Positions 1 to 9,903 are shown, numbered from the stretch's first letter. The stretch: 31,160 nucleotides of DNA from Terramyces sp. JEL0728 (GCA_027603945.1 JADIIU010000142.1:1-31160), one strand, 5' to 3'. Notes: generated by a model from the sequence alone, not told the origin. Made by a program: numbers and translations.

Positions 1-3
1 AAA

Positions 4-76
4 TGGAGGACCTGGGCATTGATCCCATTGCCTCTCGCATGCAAAGCGAGCGCTCTACCATTTGAGCTAAACCCCC
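4..76 (-). tRNA. tRNA-Ala (anticodon TGC), slightly irregular
   Basis: The minus strand folds into a 73-nt cloverleaf without an intron. The anticodon stem is CTCGC/GCGAG around a TTTGCAT loop, giving anticodon TGC (plus strand 41-43). The acceptor stem has the G3-U70 wobble pair that defines alanine tRNAs. Irregularities are T6/T67 and A49/G65 mismatches and A54 in place of the nearly invariant T54 of the T-loop, which also weakens the internal B box. No CCA is encoded, as expected for a eukaryotic nuclear gene. It may be a functional divergent copy or a decaying one. Confidence 0.85.
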
Positions 77-177
77 GATATCTGCCAAAGATACCGCTTG
101 TTTACAAACCATCCTAAATGACTTGTTTTCAAGCTCATGTGATGTATTGCAACAATGATTCAGAAATTCTTTTCAAA

Positions 178-856
178 ATGTGCGTGGTATTTATTTGCCA
201 GAACATGCACGGATACCAGCTGGTAATAGCGGCAAATAGAGACGAAATATTCTCCAGACCAACAAAACCCCTGCACGATTGGGGAAACATATTTGCAGGA
301 CAAGATGCAAAATCACAAGGAACATGGCTAGGATTAACCAAAAAAGGTCATTTTGGAGTAATAACAAACTTCAAGGAGGATAAAAAGGAGAGTAACAGTA
401 GAGGAGTTTTAATACCGCAATACCTCGGCGATCCTGCAAATTTTGCTATCAACGATACTTATAGCGGGTTTAACTTGATTGTCGGCGACTTGAATCAGTC
501 GAGATTCTATTCTAATAGAGGAGAAAGTGCAGAGCTGTGTGGGATAAATGGATTAGCTAATGGCCATTTTGATGACGAGTGGCCAAAGGTACTGTCCTGC
601 TAACAAGGTCACTACTGGCAAGCCAATGTTTGAAGAGGTATTAAAAAACGGAACAGATGTGGAAAACAGGTTATTCGAATTACTAGGCACCAGAGGCACA
701 GATTTCCAATCAGCGATATTCTGCGATCCATTTCAAACAGATGTCGGTATCTTTGGAACCAGGACGCAGTCGGTGGTTATTATTAAAGACAGCCATTGTA
801 AATTTATTGAACGGAACTTTGAGGAGGAAACTGTTATTGAATTTGGCATTGAATAA
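178..856 (+). CDS. TANGO2 / NRDE family protein
   Basis: Two exons, 178-588 and 608-856, joined across a 19-nt intron (gtactgtcctgctaacaag), give 219 aa. The start at 178 is chosen because the family begins Met-Cys directly before the conserved block; the reading frame is open further upstream but that part has no family similarity. The AANRDE motif that names the NRDE family lies about 20 residues in, and the splice restores the conserved WPK-V-TTGKP stretch. Family members (human TANGO2) act in Golgi/ER organisation and in haem and lipid handling; the biochemical activity is unsettled. The protein is a little shorter than animal TANGO2 (about 276 aa). Its stop codon lies inside an AATAAA, so the 3' UTR is probably very short. 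It converges with the ABC transporter gene downstream. Confidence 0.88.
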
Positions 857-857
857 A
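852..857 (+). terminator. Poly(A) signal overlapping the TANGO2 stop codon
   Basis: AATAAA at 852-857 contains the TAA stop at 854-856. Confidence 0.55.
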
Positions 858-961
858 TATTTTCAACATAGAAATAGCTATTTTCAAAATTCTTCAATTC
901 ACATACAAGTCAAACTCATGAACGTGGGCTGCGTTTCGGTGGTATTGAATTTATTATCGTT

Positions 962-3900
962 CTAAGTTTTATTTTGGTTTGCAATTTCTTTGATTGCAAG
1001 GCTATTTGCTTCACCGGTTGCTTCCACTAATTTGGAAAAGAGAGATTCAGGATTCTGAAGCAGTGAGGACGGTGTATCGAATTCTACTATTTCTCCTTGC
1101 TCGAGAACCATGATTCTATCAAAATCTGCAATAGTGTTTAGTCGATGTGCGATACTAACGACTGTAGATCCTTTCAGTTCTTCTTTGAGCACTTTTTGAA
1201 TCATTTGGTCTGCTTCTCCATCAACAGACGAACTGGCTTCATCCAAGATCAACACTTTAGGTTTCTTTGCAATTGCTCTTGCGAGACACAATAACTGTCC
1301 CTGGCCAACGGACAAGTTACTCCCACCAGCCAGTAGCGGATAACCCAATTTTTCTGGCATTTGGGAGATGAACTCTTTCAACCCAACCTTGTCTAGTGCT
1401 ACCCATAGCTCTTCATCTGTTATATCTGCTTCCAGAGTAAGATTAAATCGCACTGAGCCTGAAAACAAGTTTGCCTCTTGCGAAATCATTTGTATACTGG
1501 TTCTTAATTTCTCTAATCCAAGTGTGCAAATATCTATTGTTATTGAAGGTTACCAATATCATCAATAACTATGGATCCTGTTTTTGGTTCCATTAACCTG
1601 AAGAAAGCAGTTCCAAGGGTAGACTTTCCTGAGCCAGTTCTTCCTACAACACCAATTCTCTCGCCAGCGCTGATGGATACTGTCAAGTTTTTGATTACGT
1701 CGACTTTTGGTTTAGAATGATACGCTAGACTCAAGTCTTTGATATGGATTTCACCACTAGATGGCCAGCTAACCGCCTTCTCATCAGCTGGCGTAGTTGT
1801 AGGTGCTTCTTGATCAATTTCTTCACAATATTCCAGCACACGCTCAAAAGAATTCATCTATGTCAACTACGTAATACATTGGTCTTGTTTGCGGTGATTA
1901 ACCCTATTAGCAATATTAAATCATTAGCGCTAGAGGCTGATTGTGTGAGCGCTAAACCAACGAGAGCACTAAAGATTGTACTATGTTGGTTAAACAAATA
2001 AGCAGCCAGCACAATTCCAATCGTGACCAGTACGTTTAGCAACCCAATTTTCAGCCGATAGAGGAAAAAATTGCAGTCGTTCAGGTAAGGCACTGATATG
2101 TACGCATCATTCAGCTTGTAGTACTTTTCCTTGAAATATTTTTCAGATCCAAAGAGTGAAATTGCCCTAACTCCAGAAAAAGTTTCGGATATGTGAGTAG
2201 TTCTCGTAGACTTGTCGATCATGTAAATCCTTGATAATTCTAAATACGATACTTCGAATTTTTTTTGAACTGCTATAGTCCCCACTGCTGCAATTGCCAG
2301 TACCACTATATCAAAAATATTTACCAATGAGATATGGACTTGAAAAACAAACAATAACAGATTTTCCCAATATTGACAACGATCTGGAAATAAATAGATT
2401 GAGATCTAGAAATATTTGCTCATCAAGTAGGGATAAATCGAATGAGTATCTGTTTAAAATTCTTCCAATGGGATTTTCTTCAAAGACATGTAGAGCAGCA
2501 TGAAATATAGATGATGTAAACTTGTTGAAATAATATTTGTATACTTTTAGCCCCCCATTGTACCATATCACAGTCAGTACATCTAATATTAATAATGACT
2601 ACAGTTTACAAATACTCTTCCAAATGCTGCTAATCCAAGTGCTTTCATGTATTTAGCAGTGCTGCCGGAGGTATCAGTTGACCATGCTGTCAGAATAATA
2701 ATCGCCAAAAACTCTAATGAAGAATCCAAAATGTACCCAAACACAACAGGTAATGACCAAAAAATGCTTGCTACAGGACCAAATAATTTTCTATAAATGT
2801 CAAATTTGATTTCCCCCTGTGGTTAATATAAAATACCGTTGCTTTTTTTTCTTTCAGGATAATTTCTGTAATTTCAGATGGAGCAGTGGTAATCTTCAGG
2901 TCCTCTTTACTCTCCCCAAGTTGAGTTTGAGCTTCTTCATCTCCAGAACAATGGTAACTGGCCATCATTTTACTAAACAACCCGTTTGGTTTACTAATCA
3001 ACTCGTTAAATGTACCAGATTCCGCAACTTGTCCATTTTCAAGAACAATGATTTTATCCATTTGTTGCATATACTGCAGTTGGTGAGTTGCTAGTAACAC
3101 TGTCTTTTTAGATAATCTCTTTTTGATTGCTTGCTCAAACACACTCTTCCCTACATATGCATCCAGTGCAGCAAGCGGATCATCAAGCAAATAAATATCA
3201 GCATCAGCATATAAACAACGAGCTAATTCAGAGAGAATGTACCAAGCGAAACACGGGCTTTCTGACCTCCTGATAAATTTATTCCCTTTTCTCCAATTTT
3301 TGTAAACATTCCTTGCTCTAGTGCATTCAAGTCTTTGACAAGACCGCACGCTTCAATACATTCAACCAATCGTTCTTGATCCAGTGGTTTCCCAAAAGTA
3401 ATATTGGAATGTATGCTATCCATCATTATCCAAGGTAATTGAGTTGCATATGCTATTTGGCCACTAATATGCACCTTGATTAAATAAATCAAACCTCTCC
3501 TTCAAGTGGAAGCAGTTCGTTGACCAAGCCGTTGAACATTGTAGTTTTTCCAGATCCAGCAGCACCGACGATTCCAACTAGAGTTCCCTTTTCGATTTCA
3601 ATGCTAAATTTCTCAAGCTCAAAAGTGTCTTTGTTTTCTTTCAGGTTAGATTCATCCATTTGTTTCTTGTTACCACGACGAAGAGCTTCTAATCTTTTTG
3701 CATGTAGTTTCTTTAGATAGTCAGCATCGTACCACTTCCATTTGACATTAACTGTTTTGATAGCGACACTTTGTTCAAACTCTCTTTGCTCTACTGGCAC
3801 AATCTCTTCACTGTGGAAATAGTCCGAGATCAAATCGTAGCTTTCCTGGAAAGTCAACAGCTGGAGAACAATATAATTTAGAGAACTCAATTGAGAGGTA

Positions 3901-5099
3901 AACGAATCCAGGTACATGTAAGCTGGGAACACAATTGCTGGATCTAGAGTGTTACCAGCGATACCGTAAACTATGAAAGTGACTGCCGCAGTGACAATGG
4001 AGGTCGACTTGGAGAGTGCAACCTTCAGTCTAGATACTATGAAGGACATTGCTTTGTTTGCCAAGAATTTTTCAGTTTTGACGGCTATTAATTGAAAGAA
4101 ATGGTTTGTAACATTGGATATTTTCACAATTTTGATATCTATGTCAGCAATGTGTACCATTCAAAAGTTCGCGAATACTATCCAATCTGGAATCGGAAAG
4201 TAAATTTGCGGAAACTGTTAATTTCTTGTATTTGTTTGAGAGAAAGTAACTAATAACAAAAATCGACCCCAATACACCAAAACTACATAGAGCAACCGTT
4301 CCAATCATTTTGTATAAGACAAGCAGATTGATTGCTATGAATATTAATGGATTTAGTCCGTTGTAAATTGCCATCAAGGCATTTAGCACTCTGAGACCAT
4401 CTCGATTGAACATGTTCACAAGCATGCCAGGCTGGTAGTTCTAATTTAACATAACTTACCAAACGGCTGATAGAGCTCATGCGCTGCGTTTTTTCATACA
4501 ACAAAGTATCCATTGCTGCCCAATATCTGTGGTGGAATTTTACAGTCAGGTTGTTGAACAAACTTTCCAGAGTTGGCACCATTACCGCAAGAAACATGAT
4601 GAGCAAAAGTAAGTAGAGAATATTGTCAAACCACAACTGCGACTGGTTCTGTGGGTCCAAGAACGAAATAAGCTGTTAAATAAGAGAATTGGTTACTTGA
4701 CCAACAGCCAAGGGCTGAATTGATTGCACAAGTGTTGAAGCTAGTTGAACAAGGAATATTGATCCGCTAAATTAGAACTTTAGTTACATTTCAGGATAAT
4801 ATAAATAGAGGAGATGGGCAAACAAACTAGGAGGTTTATCGATTCTGCCTTTGAGATATTCTTCTACTCCATTCAAATATGGCCGCATCCTTTCCACTTG
4901 TTCTTTTGAATTGTACACCAACTCTGGATAGTCCTACTTTAGTATCACCTACCTCTTCAGTAAATGTTCCTTTGGCAGCTTTCTCAATCAGCGGCCAAGA
5001 CCAAGCCATGGTAGTAAGGTTGAAGATATCAACCTTGATTTTTGATCGCATTTGGAAAAGTAAATCGATGCGGTAGTTCTGCTTTCCTTTTTTGCACAT
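962..5099 (-). CDS. ABCC/MRP-type full ABC transporter (13 exons)
   Basis: Exons, read right to left: 5099-4953, 4933-4788, 4766-4697, 4672-4460, 4440-4158, 4138-3495, 3474-3243, 3222-2837, 2816-2603, 2582-2325, 2305-1878, 1857-1554, 1533-962. The frame stays open throughout and encodes 1298 aa. The 12 introns are 19-24 nt. The architecture is TMD1-NBD1-TMD2-NBD2. NBD1 has Walker A GAAGSGKTT (about 478-486), signature LSGGQ (568-572) and Walker B ending DD, the degenerate NBD1 typical of ABCC. NBD2 has Walker A GRTGSGKST (1079-1087), an atypical signature LSVGQ (1182-1186) and Walker B ending DE (1206-1207). There is no TMD0, so it is a 'short' MRP like human ABCC4, exporting organic anions or glutathione conjugates at the plasma or vacuolar membrane. 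A charged insert rich in Lys and Arg precedes NBD1. AATAAA lies within the last codons. Confidence 0.92.
968..973 (-). terminator. Poly(A) signal inside the last ABC transporter codons
   Basis: TTTATT on the plus strand is AATAAA on the coding strand. It spans the Asn-Lys codons just before Thr-stop, so cleavage would fall right after the stop codon. Confidence 0.4.
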
Positions 5100-5166
5100 T
5101 TGTGTGCTCCTTTTGGAAACATAAAAAATTAAGAGTGCAAAAAACGTATATTAATTGAAATAACAA

Positions 5167-6306
5167 TTAAAAAAGTTCATATTGAACCCCGCCAAATAAA
5201 GCTACGTGTAATTTGTTAACATATTTGATGTATTGGTCGTCGACGAACACTGGATACGAAAAATTGAAGTTTAGCTTGAAAATGTTCGCTCCAACTGGAT
5301 GCAAGTTTACAATGCGAATTGGAAATGTCTTTTGGCCAGTAGTATGCGGATCTGTGTATATGAATTGCCATAAACCGAATTCTTCTGTATGGACGACATG
5401 AAATATTGCATTTCCTCCAAAGGATTTCACCCAGAGTTCATTTTTGCCAACTACTTCAGCGTCAAAAATCAAAGTATCATCATAAGGAAGGAAAATATCG
5501 TTCTTGCCCAGAATCGATGTATAAGCAGTTCGAGTAATGTCATACAAGTAAAAGACGTTAAATTTGTTGACCCAAAAGCGGATTGTATCTGTAATTTGAA
5601 ACTCTGCTCCACTTACGAGTTTGAATTTCATCCCACCATATTTTAAATCTTTTGAGATTGTGAATACAATATCACCAGTATCATTTATATGTATTTCACC
5701 CAAGATATCTGGACATGATGGGCAGCATATATCTGATCGAATTACTATTTCATCACACCTTTGAGCACTTCCAAGGAGATAGTTTCCTTGATCGAGACCT
5801 TCCAAGTTAATGTCATAGGCAATTGTCAAAGCACTAATAGGATTACTGTAGAACTGACACATTCTATTTTTCCAATCCCGATATTCTAAGCCTGAAGACA
5901 AATCGATATCATCCCTGTAGTATGATTGGAAACTTGAAATCGTAGTAGATTCTTTTTTTGATTCGACAAAAGTACTTGCAATTCCTGGACAATTTTTGCT
6001 TGCACCAGATGATATTCGTAACCGTTTGGGTGCTCTCGAGTCAACTGTTTGCATATTATTATCGATCACACCTTTATGTGATTGAACGTTAGCATTGAGG
6101 ATGTTTGTTGATTCGATAATTTGACTTGGGGTTTCTGCTATAGATGTAATTGTGTTCGAAGTGCCAATCAAAGATGGTACATTTATTTCACTTGTTTCTG
6201 TCTGAGATTGGTCAGAATAAACCAAAAGAGTTGGAATTTCTGTATTTTCTGAATATAAGGTATTATTTTCTAGAGGTACTCCAATGTTACCCTGATTGTT
6301 TGTCAT
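5167..6306 (-). CDS. Hypothetical protein, 379 aa, single exon
   Basis: I do not recognise this protein. The first ATG of the frame is at 6306; the four codons before it begin at a TTG. Residues 1 to about 125 are Ser/Thr/Asn-rich and low in complexity, with a basic PKRLR cluster near residue 95 that could be a nuclear localisation signal. The rest looks like a compact beta-rich domain with many aromatic residues and two Cys pairs (a CC and a CPSC-like CxxC around residues 195-200). There is no signal peptide or membrane helix. It lies in the same orientation as the ABC transporter gene, whose start codon is 67 bp beyond its stop, so the transporter's promoter must sit in that short gap. The long open frame and even composition support a real gene. 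Confidence 0.75.
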   Translation of the reverse strand: MTNNQGNIGVPLENNTLYSENTEIPTLLVYSDQSQTETSEINVPSLIGTSNTITSIAETPSQIIESTNILNANVQSHKGVIDNNMQTVDSRAPKRLRISSGASKNCPGIASTFVESKKESTTISSFQSYYRDDIDLSSGLEYRDWKNRMCQFYSNPISALTIAYDINLEGLDQGNYLLGSAQRCDEIVIRSDICCPSCPDILGEIHINDTGDIVFTISKDLKYGGMKFKLVSGAEFQITDTIRFWVNKFNVFYLYDITRTAYTSILGKNDIFLPYDDTLIFDAEVVGKNELWVKSFGGNAIFHVVHTEEFGLWQFIYTDPHTTGQKTFPIRIVNLHPVGANIFKLNFNFSYPVFVDDQYIKYVNKLHVALFGGVQYELF

Positions 6307-6788
6307 GAAATTGCCCAACTCCCCTAAAATTTTATCCTGATTTTCTTGTACTATTTTCTATTTTAGGAAAACCACGCGGTTACACAATTAATTTCTTTAA
6401 AATTTTCAGTACTAAATACAAGTTATGTGCAATTTCAGTCAGTATTAGTCCTAAAGAGCTTTACATTGAAGTTTCCCTTTAGATTCATTTCAATTATTCT
6501 TCCACACAAGTTTACCAAAATCTTGTGTTTGATTTGAAAAATAAGTGGGACTTTGTCAGTGTGTCGTTTGTAACCCATTTAGGACAGAAATTAAATATTA
6601 ACATGTTCATTATTCAAATGACAATCTGAATTGGAGAAACCATAATCCTAATATTAAACATTTGGAGCTGTAAGTGTCCTAATTACCTTTTAATAGTGAT
6701 TTATTCTTGAACATCAAAACACAAAGAGTTCCCTGATTACGGCCAACTCATGACAAAAGGCAATGAAGGGATTTGAATTCTTTCCCAA
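6307..6788. other. Intergenic region, 482 bp
   Basis: AT-rich spacer between the divergent unknown gene and the small secreted-protein gene, presumably holding both promoters. I see no convincing ORF, RNA gene or repeat. Confidence 0.5.
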
Positions 6789-7169
6789 ATGAAATTTGCA
6801 TTACTCTTCAACTTTCTCGCTCTTCTCGTTGCTGGATTACCAGTAGACGAGGCGCAAGTTGTATCTCCAGTTGTATTTGAAGGAATTGGTAATACCGGTG
6901 GAAGACCAGGTGATACTAGTTAAACACTTGCTCAATATCTAGTTTTTTTCAAAAATAAACCAAAATGTATTTCACACCAGACTATTAGAGTATTACCTGA
7001 TCAAGATCATTATCTTCAGTCAAAAGCCAAATTTCTAACTTTCAAGCAACCTTGCGAATGGAAAGATAATAAACCTGCAGTTAAAAGTACAGAATCTCAA
7101 GGTATAGTCGTTCCAAAGAGTATCCAAAGCAAATTTCTACTATTATATTTTAACAAATTTCAAGATTGA
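6789..7169 (+). CDS. Putative small secreted protein, 118 aa
   Basis: An ATG at 6789 opens a typical signal peptide: Lys after Met, then a hydrophobic run rich in Phe, Leu and Ala ending near residue 16 at Gly. The frame stops at TAA 6921-6923 but reopens in the same frame and runs to TGA 7167-7169. A 24-nt GT...AG segment at 6919-6942, containing a CTCAAT branch-like motif, would remove the stop and fuse the two parts into 118 aa. The mature part is about 100 residues, basic, with two Cys. No homology is recognised. The 3' end overlaps the MTQ2 coding region by 27 bp on the other strand. The intron is inferred only from frame continuity; an unspliced 44-aa secreted peptide or a decayed gene are alternatives. 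Confidence 0.45.
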
Positions 7170-7751
7170 CTGTCCTTCCCATCCAACAACTCTATAAATG
7201 ACTCTTTCGCTCTTCCATCCCTTTTTATCCATAATCTCTAGTATCTCTTGCGGATTATTTTCATTAATCACCAGCAGATAACAAACAGAACAGATTTGAT
7301 CCAACAGAGACAAGAATTCGTCAATTACTACTCTGCCGTTGATTCCACCAGCCCAACTCCTTGCCAAATCGCCTTGAATTTCTTCGTTGGTTGTAACTAC
7401 GTATGGCGGATTGAATAGACAGAGATCAAACTTTTCTTTGATTCCATCAATGAATTTTGTATTAATGATTTCTACATTTACGTTATTCAAAAGAGTTGTT
7501 TTTCTTGTAGCTTGGCATGCAAATGGGTTTATATCAGTTGAATAGTAAAGACGGTCAGGGCCAAGCAATTGAGAAATAAATGTAATTATAACACCTGATC
7601 CACTGCCTATTTCTAATATACTTGTTGGATTGAGTGAGTGCAAGTACGGCAATTCCTGCTCTAGTAAATCCAGAAACAAAAACGAATCTTCACATGGCTC
7701 GTATACTTTATCATACTCGCTTCTAGACAAATTCAGTTTTGGAGTTTTCAT
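7143..7751 (-). CDS. MTQ2: eRF1 glutamine N5-methyltransferase (HemK-like, catalytic subunit)
   Basis: Single exon, 202 aa. Mtq2/N6AMT1, with its zinc-finger partner Trm112, methylates the Gln of the GGQ motif of release factor eRF1. The signature is clear: YEPCEDSF near residues 17-24, the SAM-binding EIGSGSG at 47-53, an acidic DIN after strand 2, and the catalytic NPPY at 114-117 that positions the target amide. Length is close to yeast Mtq2 (221 aa). The gene is divergent from the MPP6-like gene with only 13 bp between the two ATGs, so the two must share a promoter. Its 3' end overlaps the putative small secreted gene. No introns. Confidence 0.93.
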   Translation of the reverse strand: MKTPKLNLSRSEYDKVYEPCEDSFLFLDLLEQELPYLHSLNPTSILEIGSGSGVIITFISQLLGPDRLYYSTDINPFACQATRKTTLLNNVNVEIINTKFIDGIKEKFDLCLFNPPYVVTTNEEIQGDLARSWAGGINGRVVIDEFLSLLDQICSVCYLLVINENNPQEILEIMDKKGWKSERVIYRVVGWEGQSILKFVKI

Positions 7752-7764
7752 ATTTTTTTTTAAA
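7752..7764. promoter_or_regulatory. 13-bp bidirectional promoter gap (MTQ2 / MPP6-like)
   Basis: Only an A/T-only segment with a run of nine T separates the two divergent start codons. The core promoter of each gene must lie within or beyond the other's coding sequence, or transcripts must start almost at the ATG. Confidence 0.6.
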
Positions 7765-7917
7765 ATGAAGAAACTGTCGGATGGATTGAATAAGATGAAG
7801 TTTATGAATAGAGGAGTGCAAAAGAAGGTTGTAAAGACAAAGTATAAGCAGATTGAGTCTGAGCAGAGTTTTATGTTTTTGTTTACGGATATTAAAGAGA
7901 ATAAAAAAGAATTGTAA
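7765..7917 (+). CDS. MPP6-like nuclear exosome cofactor, 50 aa
   Basis: A very short single-exon gene. The N-terminal half matches the conserved core of M-phase phosphoprotein 6: Leu-Ser, then Lys-Met-Lys-Phe-Met-Asn-Arg-Gly, the stretch that in yeast and human Mpp6 docks on exosome subunit Rrp40 and helps recruit the Mtr4 helicase. Human MPP6 is 160 aa and yeast Mpp6 186 aa, so this would be a miniature form keeping the exosome-binding core, a basic middle and a short Lys-rich tail. The start at 7765 is the only Met before the motif and lies 13 bp from the divergent MTQ2 start; the upstream part of the open frame is antisense MTQ2. Splicing to a further exon cannot be excluded, but no clear splice donor is seen near the stop. 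Confidence 0.65.
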   Translation: MKKLSDGLNKMKFMNRGVQKKVVKTKYKQIESEQSFMFLFTDIKENKKEL

Positions 7918-8003
7918 ATGGTTTAGATTGTTCATTACATGGCTTCTTTAATGCGAATCACTGGGACTGTTCTTTTCTCTCGGACATTATTTCCACACAA
8001 AAC

Positions 8004-8079
8004 AATACTTGTTTAGACAAAACAATACTCTTGTACAAATAAATACTTGTTTAGACAAAACAATACTCTGGTACAAATA
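8004..8079. repeat. Tandem repeat, two 38-bp units
   Basis: 8004-8041 and 8042-8079 are identical except for one base (CTTG versus CTGG). Each starts AATACTTG and contains ACAAAACAATACT; an extra copy of that core lies at the left edge and a partial third unit (AATACAAG) at the right. It sits in the spacer between the convergent 3' ends of the MPP6-like and SNC-like genes. Confidence 0.9.
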
Positions 8080-8099
8080 AATACAAGCAATAAAAATCA

Positions 8100-8105
8100 T
8101 TTATT
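8100..8105 (-). terminator. Poly(A) signal touching the synaptobrevin stop codon
   Basis: TTTATT on the plus strand (AATAAA on the coding strand) shares a base with the TGA stop complement at 8105-8107. Confidence 0.5.
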
Positions 8106-8399
8106 CATTTTGAAGTTTTTACAACAGAAACAATGATAATGATTAGAATAACGGCAACAACACCACCAATAATCAGCTTCAACTTCATGTCCTTCCACCA
8201 CATTTCCTTGCGAACTTGATTTGCCCCACGCTTGAATTGTAACGAAGAGTTTTGCAAGTCTTCAGTCTTATTTTGCAGAGAATCAAGTTGCTCTCCACGT
8301 TGCATCACTTTATGAATATTACCTTGTTAGATTATTGGTACCTTGCATTATTCCGACTACTTCATCGACTTCTTTTTGGACTTGGTTTGGTTTGGACAT
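8105..8399 (-). CDS. SNC1: R-SNARE, synaptobrevin / Snc1-like
   Basis: Exons 8399-8342 and 8322-8105, joined across a 19-nt intron (gtaccaataatctaacaag), give 91 aa. The protein is a tail-anchored v-SNARE that pairs with plasma-membrane t-SNAREs in exocytosis and recycling. After a short N-terminus, residues about 10-65 form the SNARE coil with VGIMQ and the zero-layer Arg in QRGEQLDSL. The juxtamembrane block GANQVRKEMWWKDMK is almost that of fungal Snc proteins, followed by a C-terminal membrane helix and a short basic tail. The splice falls in the well conserved MQ/NI...KVM stretch, so the model is secure. The long non-conserved N-terminal extension of animal VAMPs is absent. Confidence 0.95.
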
Positions 8400-8652
8400 T
8401 TTTAGATTTCAAAGCTTTTCTTATGTCATTCTGGTGGCTGAGGCTGATTGAACGTGCCTTACTTACTTTATGCGAGTATTATCTTTTTTGATTAGATTGC
8501 AAAAGCAGATGGATTGAGATGTTGATCTCTTGACATGATCTAGTTGCCTCTCACGCGACCGGCCATCACTCACTGTATCTTGAACCAACTCTGCAAAATC
8601 AAACAGTAAATCAAGGAAACATCAATATGAAAACAGTTCACTCCAAACCAGT

Positions 8653-9337
8653 TTATAATTCTTTAAAACCATCAGTTTTAGAAAAAGAATGTGTCATTTT
8701 GATTCTAAATTCTGCCAATTGATGCCCAAAATGCTTCAACAAATGCGCTTGTTCAGGAGTCAATACATGTCCTTGTTGACAGACAATATAATCCTGTCTG
8801 CAAACCAAAACACCTTTTTGTAATTCAGTAGGCAAGCCCAATTTTCTTAATTGCGGTTCCATATTATTAGGTACTGGTAATCCATTCAACTCCAACGGTC
8901 CTTTTTTAATTTCAATTGTTTCTGAAGCTACATTTCCTCCTCTTGCATAATCTTTTTCTACATATTCATCAAAATACCTATATTAATACAAGTTACTGTT
9001 CCAATTCTTGTTTATCAACATTAGTAAATAATAAGCCAACTTCGCCATTCAATTGGAGAGCAATATCTTTGATTCCTGGGTAATACTCTTCTTCAGGTTT
9101 TAAACCAAGCGCTTTTTGCATTACTCTGTTTGATCCGAAAAAGAATTTTGATGTTTTGAATTCGTTACGTACTTGTTTAATAAATGTATTTCTGTTGTTT
9201 TCGATTTTCAGAATGTAAATGTGGCTGTATTCGTCGATTGCGTCTCTTATTTTTTGGAATAGAGTTTCTTTTCCTTGGCGGCCTTTTTTATCTGTTTTTG
9301 TTAGGTTTACGACCTTGTTTCTCTTTGATTTTGGCAT
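8653..9337 (-). CDS. MRT4: Ribosome assembly factor Mrt4
   Basis: Exons 9337-8997 and 8977-8653, separated by a 19-nt intron (gtaacttgtattaatatag), give 221 aa (yeast 236). Mrt4 is the nucleolar paralogue of stalk protein P0; it holds the P0 site on pre-60S particles and is exchanged for P0 late in maturation. The start MPKSKRNKVV and the following Thr-Lys-Lys stretch match the basic N-terminus of the family. The FFGSNRVMQKALG motif is the signature rRNA-binding part of the L10/P0 fold, and the second half carries the inserted domain ending with an LLKHFG-containing block. The P0 acidic C-terminal tail is absent, as expected for Mrt4. The upstream neighbour, also minus, ends 167 bp away. Confidence 0.93.
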
Positions 9338-9504
9338 TCAAACTTTTTTTTTTGTTTTTTCTTTTTTGTGTGGCTTTTGCAAGTGAATATTTCAAACGTT
9401 TTCATTGTACAGAGTAGATCTCGTGCAGAATCCTAGCTTGTCCCTTCCTCATAACGAGAATCAAATATTAAATCACACATTTATTACAAAAAGAAAAAAG
9501 AACT

Positions 9505-9903
9505 CTACCTGCAACAGAACCATAAAGTCTTGTTTTCATAAAGCGAATGGACTGATTGAACAATAGAATTCCGAGTGAGTTTCCTCTGTACAAACCCATC
9601 ACTCTTCAGCTGCTTCAATGCGTCTGTCTTTCCATACTGGCTATAGTGTCTTGCAGGTACGTTAATTGCATCAGTAAACATTCCTAAATCACTCTCAAAA
9701 CACTGTTCCTGCTCTTGTAACTCGGATTCAGTAAACCTTGCTGGTGGCTCGAGTGTTATTATTGATGGTGGTGTGATCATCTCTGGTGCAATTGAAGTTA
9801 ATTTTACTTGGGAAAAGAATGATCCGAGGTGGTCTCTGTTGGATTTTGGAGATATTGACGATGTGTCTGCCATTCTAGATATTGATGGGGATATATTTGC
9901 CAT
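9505..9903 (-). CDS. Hypothetical protein, 132 aa
   Basis: Not recognised. The frame is open from 9951, but the Met at 9903 (MANISPS) is the likelier start because it follows an A-rich leader and the 16 residues before it include a Lys-rich run; the longer form would have 148 aa. The first 60 residues are Ser/Pro/Ile-rich and probably disordered. Residues about 60-125 look ordered and helical, with an acidic EQEQ-containing helix followed by a basic LKQLKSDGFVQRKL segment. It ends Cys-Cys-Arg. An AATAAA lies about 25 bp past the stop. No signal peptide or membrane helix. Confidence 0.55.
   Translation of the reverse strand: MANISPSISRMADTSSISPKSNRDHLGSFFSQVKLTSIAPEMITPPSIITLEPPARFTESELQEQEQCFESDLGMFTDAINVPARHYSQYGKTDALKQLKSDGFVQRKLTRNSIVQSVHSLYENKTLWFCCR

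Noticed and set aside
962..5099. ABC transporter read as a frameshifted pseudogene in many pieces
   Set aside because: Every break coincides with a GT...AG segment of 19-24 nt, and removing them gives one open frame of 1298 aa with intact motifs; random decay would not do this.
8004..8079. CRISPR-like or transposon-end repeat
   Set aside because: Head-to-tail units without spacers, no inverted ends and no transposase; a eukaryotic genome.
8252..8491. Plus-strand open frame rich in Leu/Trp over the synaptobrevin first exon
   Set aside because: It is antisense to a conserved spliced SNARE gene and has no family similarity.
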